Assembly (NCBI GenBank): GCA_021777995.1
Contig: JAJYCW010000015.1
Coordinates: 1 to 49,174, forward strand
Length of the DNA stretch: 49,174 nucleotides
Direction of reading: 5' to 3'
DNA from: a bacterium
GTDB lineage: Bacteria > Armatimonadota > Chthonomonadetes > Chthonomonadales > Chthonomonadaceae
Below the pieces are notes generated by a model. The model saw only the letters and a program-made list of their open reading frames with translations, did not search any database and was not told where the DNA came from. Made by a program: the position numbers and the translations under genes. This document shows positions 41,433 to 49,174 of this stretch, piece by piece. Within the stretch, counting starts at the first letter, position 1. Each line of letters opens with the position of its first letter.

Positions 41433-42983
41433 TTACGACTTTGTCATTTTACCTTTGTCGGCAGCCTGAGCATTGGCACTCGCTGATTCCCGGTCTGCCA
41501 GCATCTCGTCAACAGACTTAGTATGGAGCCGCGCTGCGCCCTGTGTTTCAAGTAAGCGAACTCTACTTCCGTCGACAACTGCCGCATCGAGTCGAGACTG
41601 TGCGGTACCGATTTTCGATGCATACTGTGGCAGCCATTGCGCCTGCGATACCACCATGTGATCAGTCATCTGCCACACTTCTTCGGGATTGCACACCGCT
41701 CCAACCAGCGGGTCGTGAAGCATAGCCTGTTTTAGCAGCGTCATATCTCCGTGGACGGCTGCCTCCATGCCCATTTCCTGAACCCGTACCGAGGCGGAGC
41801 ATGTGGCGGCGCATGCAAGAGGCAGGTCGCCAACAACCGGCATGTTTACTCCCGTTTTGTCCACATATCCGGGAATTTCAATGATGCACCCATCCGGCAG
41901 GTTGGTTATGTTACCACGATTTACCACGTTAAAGTGGCCCCTGTACACCCTACCGGTTTCCAGTGCTTCGATTATGTACGAGCCGTGCTCTTCACTTCGC
42001 CTTTCAGCCGTGAATTTAGGTGGCTCTGCCTTTACCCAGTTTGGATAATCGGTCTCGAACCAGTGTCGCCCCTCGGTACAGACCCGCAGGTACCCCCCTG
42101 TCTCACCATTAATCCAACTAGAAAGGTCAATCCAATTCTCAATCTCGTCCAGGCGCTTGCGGTACCACGGAAGGTACTCACTAAGGTGGCCGTTCGATTC
42201 GGTACTGTAATATCCGAAGCGCTTAAGAACATCGATACGCACTTTCTCAGTGCGCGGAAACTCTGGGTGTGCTTCAAAGAGCTCCAACAGTTTAGGAATT
42301 AGATCTATTCCGCGCCAATACACCCTTATAAACCAGGTCTGGTGGTTAATGCCAGCCGCGACCACGTCTACCTCACGCCTGTGTACCTTTTCGTCCGGAC
42401 CAATCATGCCCTCCCGACGGGCCCAGTGCTCGATGCAAGAGGCTATTTGCCAATGAGCGCCTTGAACTCCGTGGCACAGCCCAACTGTGTTCACCCCCCC
42501 ATATTTGTTACAGGCCCAGGTATTCATGGCCATGGGGTTAGAGTAGTTTAGAAACAGGGCGCCAGGTTTGGCGGTTTCCTTTATATCGCGACAAAAATCG
42601 AGCAGTACAGGAATCGTCCGCTGCGCATACATAATTCCGCCAGCGCACAGTGTGTCGCCCACACACTGGTCGATGCCGTACATCAGCGGAATATCAATGT
42701 CCGTCTGAAACGCTTCAAGGCCACCTTGTCTAATTGTACAGATTACATAGTCTGCCTCGGCAATAGTGCGACGGCGATCCGTGGAGGCTTCAATGCGTGC
42801 CGGGAGGCCGTTAGCAGCGATATCGCTTTCACATAACGCTGCCACCATGTCAAGATTAGTTTGTGATATGTCGGTCAGGCCAAAGGTAGTATCCGAGAGT
42901 TCAGGAACCGTGAGTATATCGGCTAATAACCTCCTTGTAAACCCAATAGAACCAGCACCCACCATAGCTATCTTTATCGACAT
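41433..42983 (-). CDS. Family 4 glycoside hydrolase (alpha-galactosidase/alpha-glucosidase-like)
   Basis: 516 aa, longer than the ~450 usual for the family because of an extra polar C-terminal tail (~45 residues, Ala/Ser/Lys-rich). GGGAG lies seven bases before the ATG. KIAMVGAGSIGFTRRLLADIL is the NAD+-binding loop, NYSNPMAMNTWA includes Asn149, GLCHGVQG holds Cys170/His171, and GINHQTWF holds His214. Cys and His bind the divalent metal, and the enzyme uses NAD+ in a redox-elimination mechanism unique to GH4. The CHG form is common in MelA/AglA-like alpha-glycosidases. It acts in the cytoplasm on imported disaccharides. An inverted repeat overlaps its likely promoter. Confidence 0.93.
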   Translation of the reverse strand: MSIKIAMVGAGSIGFTRRLLADILTVPELSDTTFGLTDISQTNLDMVAALCESDIAANGLPARIEASTDRRRTIAEADYVICTIRQGGLEAFQTDIDIPLMYGIDQCVGDTLCAGGIMYAQRTIPVLLDFCRDIKETAKPGALFLNYSNPMAMNTWACNKYGGVNTVGLCHGVQGAHWQIASCIEHWARREGMIGPDEKVHRREVDVVAAGINHQTWFIRVYWRGIDLIPKLLELFEAHPEFPRTEKVRIDVLKRFGYYSTESNGHLSEYLPWYRKRLDEIENWIDLSSWINGETGGYLRVCTEGRHWFETDYPNWVKAEPPKFTAERRSEEHGSYIIEALETGRVYRGHFNVVNRGNITNLPDGCIIEIPGYVDKTGVNMPVVGDLPLACAATCSASVRVQEMGMEAAVHGDMTLLKQAMLHDPLVGAVCNPEEVWQMTDHMVVSQAQWLPQYASKIGTAQSRLDAAVVDGSRVRLLETQGAARLHTKSVDEMLADRESASANAQAADKGKMTKS

Positions 42984-43013
42984 AGGTTTTCTCCCGATGG
43001 TAGACTCCTGATG

Positions 43014-43053
43014 TTATAAACCACGAAGTTACAAGAGTTTACCCGGTTTATAA
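43014..43053. promoter_or_regulatory. Inverted repeat overlapping the likely GH4 promoter
   Basis: TTATAAACC at 43014-43022 and GGTTTATAA at 43045-43053 are perfect nine-base inverted arms, 31 bases apart (about three helical turns). Read leftward, TATAAC at 43018-43013 could be the -10 of the GH4 transcript, with TAAACT as a weak -35 at 17 bases. The arm then overlaps the -10. A sugar-responsive repressor or activator is the natural reading. The remaining part of the 284-base gap 42984-43267 shows nothing else. Confidence 0.4.
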
Positions 43054-43267
43054 GGGTACCTAAGCAATTACCTACATGCCCCGTGCGCACGGATCTGCAT
43101 TGTGTCACACATTTATGCAGCCGATATTACTATACTCATCCAAGGGCAACCGAATGACAGGGCTCAATTGCCCATCAGTGGCGAAAGCTAACCATTTCAC
43201 ACCGATAGATTATGCTGACGTACTGGGCAGATTTCTCACACGCCTTTGAGATGAAAGGATCAAGCCA

Positions 43268-45604
43268 TTGCATAGCACTCACATTGCCAACAGTGCTGTT
43301 CGAGTATCAGAGGCACTCATACGATGCAGCGCCAGCAATAATGTTATCGTCCGCGGTAATCCGGTCATGTTTTACCTTGCACAGGCATCAGCAAAGTCCG
43401 GACGTACCTATAAACTAACTAACTTCGACGGGACGGTAGTGAGAATGGGACCGGCTGTAAAGGCGTTAACACTGACCAATTTGCCTGTGGGCTGGTATAG
43501 ATTGAAGGTAGGTGCTGCCCAAAACATTGCGCAAACCTCCTTCGCAGTAGTTTACCCCGTGCGCCATTTGCCCCACGGGCCAATTGCCGTAGATGCAGCA
43601 AGCGCCTGGCTGGTACCGCCGTCTAAGTTTAGAGATGCTGCACACCTACTAAAACTGGCGGGCTTGGGCTGGGTTCGTGAGCGATTGGCATGGCGAGAGG
43701 TGGAACCCAAGCCTGGATTGTATACCTGGGGAAGGTACGATGCCTGCACATTTGCGGAGTCGTCTGAAGGAATTCGCATTGATGACATATTCCACGATGT
43801 ACCGACCTGGGCACGGCACGATCATGCCATAAACCGCTTTCCAGACGACCTGCGAACAGCCTATTCATTTTGCGAAACACTAGCAAAGCATTTTCACAGC
43901 AAGGTGGAAGCCTGGGAGGTTTGGAACGAAGCGGACGGTGGTTTTTCCGTTGACAATGCAGATCAATACGGTGCATTCCTTAAGGCCTGTTATCTGGGAT
44001 TTAAGGCGGGTGATCCCAACGTTAAAGTTCTGCAGGTATCCATGGCCAACGGGGTATCGCGGTACGAGGCGCAGCTATATCAGAATCAGACGCGTCGCTA
44101 TTTTGACGTCTTCAACTATCACGAGTATCTGGATCCAATGCTCTACAGCGCTCGGGCTCAGGGACACTTTGCGCTTTTGAGACGCGCAAAAGTCTTGAAC
44201 AAGCCGGTGTGGGTAACCGAGGCCGGCGTGAACGACGGAGAAACGGGTGACGAACAAGACAGCATCCAGGCGAAGGAACAGGCAGATTTCATCCCACGGT
44301 CGTTTGCTATGTCACTGGCCTCTGGCACCACACGTCACTTCTTCTTTGTTCTGCCGCACTACCTGGAGCCTGGCGTTGAATGGGGAGTACTTACTAAACA
44401 GATGCTACCATACCCAGGCTATTGTGCGCTCGCTGCATGTGCACACTTTCTGGGGTCAGCCACTTACCTAGGTCGGTTGCGAGTAAGGCGGGATACCCGC
44501 GAGATACTGCAGGCCTTCGAGAACGACGGGCATGGCGTGGTCGTTCTCTGGAGGAATGGCGGTGCGCACAGCTTTAAGGTGCCATCCGTTCTCGTAAAAG
44601 CCAGGTTCTATAACTGCGTTGGCACACCTGTTCCCGTGCCAACTAAGCTAGGAGACGAACCACTGTTTGCACTTTGCCCATTACTGGCCCTGAAAGCACA
44701 TGTCTCCACGGGAAATAAATTACGTGCCCCATTTGGACATAGTCATACACGAGCGTGGCCGCCGGTAATCGTTCCGAGAGTGATTTTACCGGATAATACC
44801 ATTGCTCGCGACAAATTTGCATACCTGCTGCACCAACCGAATACACCCTTTACACTTCAGGTCTACAATTTCGCTCATCAGCCCTTCCACGGCGAAGTTC
44901 ACCTCCAAATTCCTGCTCCGTGGCGCCTAAAAGTTGACCACACTCTTGTCGACATTCCGCCAATGGGCCTTAAAACGATACCAGGGGTGATATCCCTTCC
45001 AGACCAAGCCCAACTTCGGCGAATTCACCTTACTGGCTTCGTTACGCAGGGTGGCACAACGCACCTTGCAAGCTCTCGAGTGAGCCTGACACTTCTACCA
45101 GATCCAGCCTCTCTACGACCGGTGGCAACGGTGCAAACGTCGGATGCGGTCAAATGGACGGCGAATAGCTCCGTCAACTGCACCACGGAAATAGCCGCAA
45201 ACGCTCATGATGAGTTTACATTCACCTTCAACTTCAAACCGACTGGCGACAAGTGGGCCTATCCCCGCCTTACTCTCAATTCGAGCGGCGACCTAAGCAG
45301 GATTAACGCAGTCTCCCTAGATTATCGTACCGACCATTGTGCAAGTGGGACCGTTGTGAGGCTGATGGTTGGCAAGAGCAACGGGTCGGTCTACTTCACA
45401 CCCGTAGGGTTCCCACCATCGACAAGCTGGAAGCACATTGCAGTGCCGTTCTCGTGGTTGGTGCACGGCACTTTCAGTCCGTCAGATGCCGCCGGTCGCA
45501 TGACGGGTCGCCGCCTTAAAGAGGTTCTTGTTGGCCTAAATACCCCGGGTAACTTTGCTGTTTTGCAGATAAGGAATGTGCGACTGATCCAACTGCGTCA
45601 ATAA
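43268..45604 (+). CDS. Clan GH-A glycoside hydrolase, GH39-like, with accessory beta domains
   Basis: 778 aa. The frame can only start at or after the TTG at 43268, because a stop lies at 43247-43249; AAAGGA seven bases upstream supports TTG. Residues ~25-95 are a small beta domain. A TIM barrel at ~105-420 contains the clan GH-A acid/base Glu221 in AWEVWNEADGG and nucleophile Glu318 in VWVTEAGVNDG, as in GH39 and related xylosidases or glucosidases. Two or more beta-sandwich domains follow to the end. It probably cleaves plant-type oligosaccharides. No signal peptide is present from this start, which is odd for such a layout. A lost or frame-shifted N-terminus is possible. Ends eight bases before convergent copA. 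Confidence 0.8.
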   Translation: MHSTHIANSAVRVSEALIRCSASNNVIVRGNPVMFYLAQASAKSGRTYKLTNFDGTVVRMGPAVKALTLTNLPVGWYRLKVGAAQNIAQTSFAVVYPVRHLPHGPIAVDAASAWLVPPSKFRDAAHLLKLAGLGWVRERLAWREVEPKPGLYTWGRYDACTFAESSEGIRIDDIFHDVPTWARHDHAINRFPDDLRTAYSFCETLAKHFHSKVEAWEVWNEADGGFSVDNADQYGAFLKACYLGFKAGDPNVKVLQVSMANGVSRYEAQLYQNQTRRYFDVFNYHEYLDPMLYSARAQGHFALLRRAKVLNKPVWVTEAGVNDGETGDEQDSIQAKEQADFIPRSFAMSLASGTTRHFFFVLPHYLEPGVEWGVLTKQMLPYPGYCALAACAHFLGSATYLGRLRVRRDTREILQAFENDGHGVVVLWRNGGAHSFKVPSVLVKARFYNCVGTPVPVPTKLGDEPLFALCPLLALKAHVSTGNKLRAPFGHSHTRAWPPVIVPRVILPDNTIARDKFAYLLHQPNTPFTLQVYNFAHQPFHGEVHLQIPAPWRLKVDHTLVDIPPMGLKTIPGVISLPDQAQLRRIHLTGFVTQGGTTHLASSRVSLTLLPDPASLRPVATVQTSDAVKWTANSSVNCTTEIAANAHDEFTFTFNFKPTGDKWAYPRLTLNSSGDLSRINAVSLDYRTDHCASGTVVRLMVGKSNGSVYFTPVGFPPSTSWKHIAVPFSWLVHGTFSPSDAAGRMTGRRLKEVLVGLNTPGNFAVLQIRNVRLIQLRQ

Positions 45605-45612
45605 CCGACCAA

Positions 45613-47805
45613 CTATTCGCCGAGGAGTTTTACGCTGCGCAGCCTTAGCGAATTGCTCACAACGGTCACGCTGCTCATAGACATCGCGAATGCTGCGATC
45701 ATTGGGTTTAGCCTACCGGCAGCTGCCAATGGTATACCAATTGCGTTAAAGATGAACGCCCAGAAAAGATTCTGGCGGATAATCCGCATGACCGCTCGTG
45801 ACAGCGTAATGGCAGTGCTTACACCGCGAAGGTCGGCGCGTAGCAGAGTCACATCAGCCGCCTCCATGGCGGCGTCGGAGCCGGCTCCCATCGCTATTCC
45901 CAGGTCTGCCTGGGCAAGGGCGGGTGCGTCGTTTACTCCATCGCCAACCATAGCAACCACAAAACTCTCATCCTGCAGTGATTTGATTACGGCCGATTTG
46001 CCATCAGGCTTAACTTGCGCTTTAACGTTGGTGATACCCGCCTGCTCTGCCACGGCGGCAGCAACCCGGTAGCTGTCACCTGAAAGCAAATCTACCTGTA
46101 TGCCCAACCGCTGGAGCGCTGCAATTGCCTCCGCTGCTCCTGGCCGAATAGTATCAGCAACGGCAAGAATGCCTGCAAGGGCTCCATCCACTGAAACGTA
46201 GACCGCGGTCTTGCCCAGTTGTTCGAGTTCGTAGGCCTTCTGCCCAAGGGCTTCCTCAATAACCACGTTCTGCTGTTCTAGAAACTCCCTCTGGCCAACA
46301 ACAATGCGGCGCCCGCCCGCGGTGACCTCAATGCCCGCACCTGGCGTGCTGGAAAATGCATCCACCTTTAACAGCCCTCCACCTTCGCCAACGCCTGCAA
46401 CAATTGCCGAAGCTAGAGGATGTTCGCTGCTCTTCTCCGCGGAAGCTGCCAGTATTCGCAGCTCCGCAGGCGAAAAGCCGGCTGCGGGTATCACATCGGT
46501 CAGCACGGGCTTCCCAACTGTCAGAGTTCCTGTCTTGTCCACTACTACTCGATTAACACTGTGTGCGCGCTCCAGCGACTCCCCATTCTTGATGAGTATG
46601 CCCAAACCCGCCCCTCGGCCCGTTCCCACCATGATCGCTGTCGGCGTCGCCAGTCCCAGGGCACAGGGACATGCAATCACAAGAACTGCCACCGCCGGTA
46701 CGAGGCAATCGGCTGCGGGTTGATGTAGCACGAACAGGCGAAACACAATCGTTGTTGCAGCAACTGCCAGTACTACAGGAACGAACACCGCAGATACCCT
46801 GTCGGCCAGTCGCTGCACAGGCGCCTTGCTACCTTGCGCGTCCTGCACAAGACGCACCATGTGCGCCAGTACTGTCTGTGAGCCCGTCGCAGTAGCCCTA
46901 AACAGCAAGGAACCAGTTCCGTTCACGGTGCCGCCCGTTACAGTTGCCCCCACCACCTTTTCAACGGGAAACGCTTCGCCTGTAAGGAGCGACTCGTCGA
47001 CGGCTGACTGACCGTCAACCACGATACCGTCTGCGGCAATTTTTTCGCCGGGTCGCACTTTGATAGTATCCCCCGGTAGAATTTGTGAAAGAGGAACTTC
47101 AAGCTCCTGGCCAGTCGCCGTTACCTTAATCGCACTTTTAGGCGCAAGCGCAACAAGGCTTTTAATTGTGCCAACTGCCCTACTCTTTGCGCGCGCCTCC
47201 AGCCACCTGCCAAAAAGAATGAGGGTCACAATTGTGGAAGCAGTATCAAAGTACAGGTCGTGACTGTCGAGTACCAGGAACTGGTACAACGAGAAGAAGT
47301 ATGCTGCAGAGGAACCAAGCGCGATCAGTGTGTCCATCGTGGCGGAGCCACCGGCCCTGGCAGCCGAAATGGCACCGGACAGGAACTCACGCCCGAACCC
47401 AAAAACAACAACGAACGATCCAATAGCGATTAGGGTATCTACCCACAATGGCCGTATGTGCCAGAACATCGACAACAGCAGGATGGGAAGAGAGAGAACT
47501 AATGCCCCCAACAAGTTAAAAATACGGAGTGGATTGGGAGATGCTGTGGTAGCTGGTTCTTCATTGCGGTGGACCACAGATGCATCGTAACCCGCTTTCA
47601 CTACTGCATTAATCAGCGTTTCGGTACCTATCACTGTGGGATCGTACTTAACTGTAGCTTGTCCTGTAGCAAGATTTACCGATGCCTCGGCTACACCATC
47701 TAGCTTCCGTAGAGATCGCTCGATTCGCGCAACGCAGGATGCGCAGTGCATACCCTCAACGGCAAGGTCACTTCGTGCCGCCGGAACCTCCATCTCGGTT
47801 GCCAT
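45613..47805 (-). CDS. copA: Copper-exporting P1B-type ATPase
   Basis: 730 aa. One N-terminal HMA domain carries GMHCASC (Cys21/Cys24). The membrane part contains [15 protein letters not shown] with the CPC ion-binding motif (379-381). TGEAFPVEK is the actuator loop. [13 protein letters not shown] has the phosphorylated Asp423. [10 protein letters not shown] has the His-Pro of P1B pumps (His462), and [13 protein letters not shown] is the hinge. The C-terminal [14 protein letters not shown] is typical of the Cu+ subgroup. It pumps Cu+ out of the cytoplasm at the cost of ATP. It is last in a csoR-copZ-copA unit, 41 bases after copZ. Confidence 0.96.
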   Translation of the reverse strand: MATEMEVPAARSDLAVEGMHCASCVARIERSLRKLDGVAEASVNLATGQATVKYDPTVIGTETLINAVVKAGYDASVVHRNEEPATTASPNPLRIFNLLGALVLSLPILLLSMFWHIRPLWVDTLIAIGSFVVVFGFGREFLSGAISAARAGGSATMDTLIALGSSAAYFFSLYQFLVLDSHDLYFDTASTIVTLILFGRWLEARAKSRAVGTIKSLVALAPKSAIKVTATGQELEVPLSQILPGDTIKVRPGEKIAADGIVVDGQSAVDESLLTGEAFPVEKVVGATVTGGTVNGTGSLLFRATATGSQTVLAHMVRLVQDAQGSKAPVQRLADRVSAVFVPVVLAVAATTIVFRLFVLHQPAADCLVPAVAVLVIACPCALGLATPTAIMVGTGRGAGLGILIKNGESLERAHSVNRVVVDKTGTLTVGKPVLTDVIPAAGFSPAELRILAASAEKSSEHPLASAIVAGVGEGGGLLKVDAFSSTPGAGIEVTAGGRRIVVGQREFLEQQNVVIEEALGQKAYELEQLGKTAVYVSVDGALAGILAVADTIRPGAAEAIAALQRLGIQVDLLSGDSYRVAAAVAEQAGITNVKAQVKPDGKSAVIKSLQDESFVVAMVGDGVNDAPALAQADLGIAMGAGSDAAMEAADVTLLRADLRGVSTAITLSRAVMRIIRQNLFWAFIFNAIGIPLAAAGRLNPMIAAFAMSMSSVTVVSNSLRLRSVKLLGE

Positions 47806-47846
47806 TTCATACCACCTTTTCCTAAAACTGCACTACCTGGCTTGCG

Positions 47847-48062
47847 CTATGATGCCTCTTCCGCCTCATATCCCTCCTCGGTGACAGCATCGATTAGCTC
47901 CGCGACTCGACTTGGCTCGTCCTCAGTCACTACAACAGCGCTCCCACCCTCCAGGTCAACTTTTGCAGACACGACGCCGTCCACGGAAAGAAGCGCACGT
48001 GTAACGTGCCCAACGCACATCTCACAACTCATTCCGCCCACTTTCAGGTTGACTGTCGCCAT
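47847..48062 (-). CDS. copZ: Copper chaperone (HMA domain)
   Basis: 71 aa, a single heavy-metal-associated domain with KVGGMSCEMCVGHV. Cys13 and Cys16 form the Cu+-binding CxxC. LSVDGVVSAKVDLEGGSAVV and the ending LIDAVTEEGYEAEEA follow the ferredoxin-like fold. It carries Cu+ to CopA and to the CsoR repressor. It starts ten bases after csoR ends, and GGGAGGG stands before its ATG. Confidence 0.93.
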   Translation of the reverse strand: MATVNLKVGGMSCEMCVGHVTRALLSVDGVVSAKVDLEGGSAVVVTEDEPSRVAELIDAVTEEGYEAEEAS

Positions 48063-48072
48063 ACTTCCCTCC

Positions 48073-48363
48073 CTACTTGAGAAAATTTCTGAGTACCGTG
48101 CGAACCTCCATCATGAGGTCATCGGGTGATTGGTTGCAGGCTTGCTCATGCGGCGTATCACGCTCATTACCGATAACGCATGTCTCCAGGTGTCTGCAGA
48201 GCAGTTCAACACCTGCAGCGTCCAATGCCGAACGAACAGCTGCAATCTGATTGAGAACATCCACACAATACCTGCCATCTGCCACCATTTTCTGAATTCC
48301 GCTTACCTGTCCAGCAATGCGCGCAAGCCGATTTTCAATGGTCCCGTTCTGTGCTGCACCCAA
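48073..48363 (-). CDS. csoR: CsoR-family copper-sensing repressor
   Basis: 96 aa from a TTG at 48363, supported by GGGGAGG eight bases upstream. NRLARIAGQVSGIQKMV and RYCVDVLNQIAAVRSALDAAG are the DUF156 family core. Cys33, His58 and Cys62 have the same 25- and 4-residue spacing as the Cu+ ligands of Mycobacterium tuberculosis CsoR (Cys-His-Cys), which favours copper over nickel (RcnR) or formaldehyde (FrmR). Without copper the four-helix protein binds DNA; Cu+ releases it. It heads the copZ-copA unit it probably represses, and a palindrome overlaps its ribosome binding site. Confidence 0.93.
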   Translation of the reverse strand: MGAAQNGTIENRLARIAGQVSGIQKMVADGRYCVDVLNQIAAVRSALDAAGVELLCRHLETCVIGNERDTPHEQACNQSPDDLMMEVRTVLRNFLK

Positions 48364-48367
48364 TTGG

Positions 48368-48386
48368 TATACCTCCCCAGGGTATA
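48368..48386. promoter_or_regulatory. Putative CsoR operator at the csoR start
   Basis: TATACC at 48368-48373 and GGTATA at 48381-48386 are inverted arms around a GC-rich seven-base centre (TCCCCAG). This AT-flanked, C/G-rich palindrome has the form of CsoR binding sites. It overlaps the ribosome binding site and 5' leader of the csoR-copZ-copA transcript. The exact -10/-35 is not clear; TACAAT just upstream on the leftward strand is one candidate -10. Confidence 0.55.
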
Positions 48387-48409
48387 TGTTAGTTTCATTG
48401 TACCCCTAT

Positions 48410-48434
48410 GCCGCCATGTGGGAGGCGGCTTTTT
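48410..48434 (+). terminator. Rightward intrinsic terminator without a rightward gene
   Basis: GCCGCC at 48410-48415 pairs with GGCGGC at 48424-48429, followed at once by TTTTT. Read leftward there is no T-run. All genes from 45613 to here run leftward, so no annotated rightward transcript ends at this point. An antisense RNA over the csoR 5' region, or chance, are the options. Confidence 0.5.
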
Positions 48435-48800
48435 GTTAACGCGTAATGGTTGTTGGTGATCTTGCATCCAGGAATATTACGCATGTCAAATAGCGGCTGC
48501 CAGGAAGGCAGGGACATGCGCTTGGGGCGAATGGAAATCAAGAGCAGACGAGATACAACACTTACCAACGACGTGGGGAAAGCCTAGATAGTACTTACTG
48601 GAGCGGTAATGATGCGGAGGATTCATGGCCTAGTAACGGCAGGCCAAACTTTAGCCGCCACACACCGGGTCTGGCTTTATGACCAGTTCGACGTGCGCAA
48701 AACACTGAGCCCAGACGAGTGATGGTCCAACAGGCTGCAACACAAGCAGAGCTGGAAGACCGGTAAGCTACCGGCCTTGACGCCCTCCTTTGACAGCAAA
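48435..48800. other. 366-base region without a recognisable gene, several foldable elements
   Basis: No frame of useful length or recognisable family occurs between the copper unit and mobA. Nested arms CGCATGTC (48480-48487)/GACATGCG (48513-48520) and CTGCC (48497-48501)/GGCAG (48507-48511) form one good hairpin. GGCCT/AGGCC near 48627-48645 and CCGGTA/TACCGG near 48760-48774 form others; the last could weakly terminate mobA. A 37-codon rightward frame (48609-48722, MMRRIHGLVTAGQTL...) is not recognisable. I looked for RNase P, tmRNA, SRP RNA and group II intron domain V signatures and saw none. It may be a structured RNA or a decayed gene. Confidence 0.35.
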
Positions 48801-49174
48801 CTAAAGCAAACCCTTTAATCGCTCATAGTCTGAAGCGGTGTTTGCACTTTCCAAACTGCGACCGTCGGGATCAAGACGACGTAATACACCCTCTCCCACT
48901 CGCCGGGTGTTGAGAACATCCAGCGCGCCTCGTGCGGAGCTTCCCCCGTCTTCAAGATATTTCATAATCTTGTGACTGGCAGATTGTGCGTAAACACCGC
49001 AAAGCGGCTCTGGCATACCATTACGTTCTGGCACCACAGCATCGAGCGGGGATTCCGCTGCCCTCATCAGAAGCGCCAGCACGTTCGGATTAAGGAACGG
49101 CATATCGCAAGCAACTACATAATGGTAACCATCCCCTACGGCATTCAGACCGGTAAGGAGTCCGCCTACAGGCC
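48801..49174 (-). CDS. mobA: Molybdenum cofactor guanylyltransferase (MobA-like), N-terminus beyond right edge
   Basis: The leftward frame is open from the right edge (about 124 codons visible). Its first visible residues, PVGGLLTGLNAVGDGYHYVV, then ACDMPFLNPNVL, are the MobA hallmarks: the GPLGGL nucleotide-binding segment and the metal-binding Asp of the CDMPF motif. VVPERNGMPEPLCGVY is the substrate-side conserved loop, and the C-terminal NTASDYERLKGLL matches the usual NTPEDL/DY ending. It transfers GMP from GTP to Mo-molybdopterin to form the bis-MGD or MGD cofactor in the cytosol. The start codon is not in the window. Confidence 0.88.
   Translation of the reverse strand, partial: PVGGLLTGLNAVGDGYHYVVACDMPFLNPNVLALLMRAAESPLDAVVPERNGMPEPLCGVYAQSASHKIMKYLEDGGSSARGALDVLNTRRVGEGVLRRLDPDGRSLESANTASDYERLKGLL

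Noticed and set aside
41751..42302. 183-residue rightward open frame
   Set aside because: Antisense within the GH4 gene; no motif.
48435..48800. RNase P RNA, tmRNA, SRP RNA or group II intron in the gap before mobA
   Set aside because: None of their conserved core sequences could be found on either strand.

Overview
The window comes from a bacterial chromosome of roughly balanced base composition. Genes are densely packed, and translation starts often use GTG or TTG. There is no rRNA, tRNA, CRISPR array, integrase or recognisable insertion sequence. A Gram-negative-type envelope is suggested by an mreBCD cluster, a lipobox lipoprotein and Sec-type signal peptides. The mix of secreted TPR/retropepsin proteins, a beta-helix protein, a GH39-like and a GH4 glycosidase, a DUF6941-type protein, PyrK and an orphan flagellin looks to me most like an Armatimonadota-type heterotroph. 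That assignment is an inference from gene content, not from a marker gene.

Left part (1-11.6 kb). A very large DUF4011-type superfamily 1 helicase reads leftward off the edge. It is followed by a secreted pectate-lyase-like beta-helix protein preceded by palindromes, and by a leftward VOC protein and aldo/keto reductase. Next come a secreted HExxH protein translationally coupled to PyrK, a LysR regulator and an NAD-dependent epimerase.

Centre left (11.9-24.6 kb), read leftward from a divergent promoter region at about 23.6 kb. mreB, mreC and mreD are followed by a coupled trio: VWA protein, PP2C phosphatase and Ser/Thr kinase. Its make-up is that of the TerY-P (YegL-YegK-YegI) triad, but the kinase also carries membrane segments and a WD40 propeller. 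The same strand continues with an SDR, a GT2 glycosyltransferase and two tandem paralogous secreted proteins that join TPR repeats to two retropepsin-like lobes. This strand ends at a clear intrinsic terminator.

Centre (23.6-33.6 kb). A DeoR-family regulator and glmS read rightward from an extended -10 promoter with an inverted-repeat operator candidate. Leftward genes encode a sugar-type ABC permease and its lipoprotein binding protein, without an ATPase gene. A D-mannonate dehydratase (ManD) and a GT-C membrane glycosyltransferase read rightward and converge on a solitary flagellin gene across a long perfect hairpin.

Right part (33.6-49.2 kb). An unexplained rightward terminator precedes an endonuclease III gene. 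A PknB-like membrane kinase, a long-chain acyl-CoA synthetase and a DUF6941-like protein follow. Leftward genes encode a GlcE-like FAD subunit, a type I-beta DAHP synthase with an altered KPRT motif, and a GH4 glycosidase. A GH39-like glycosidase reads rightward. A copper module (csoR-copZ-copA) with a palindrome at the csoR start, a non-coding gap with foldable elements, and a partial mobA complete the window.

The most unusual items are the WD40-fused TerY-P-like triad directly behind mreBCD, the tandem two-lobed TPR-retropepsins, the orphan rightward terminators at 33.9 and 48.4 kb, and the DAHP synthase substitution.
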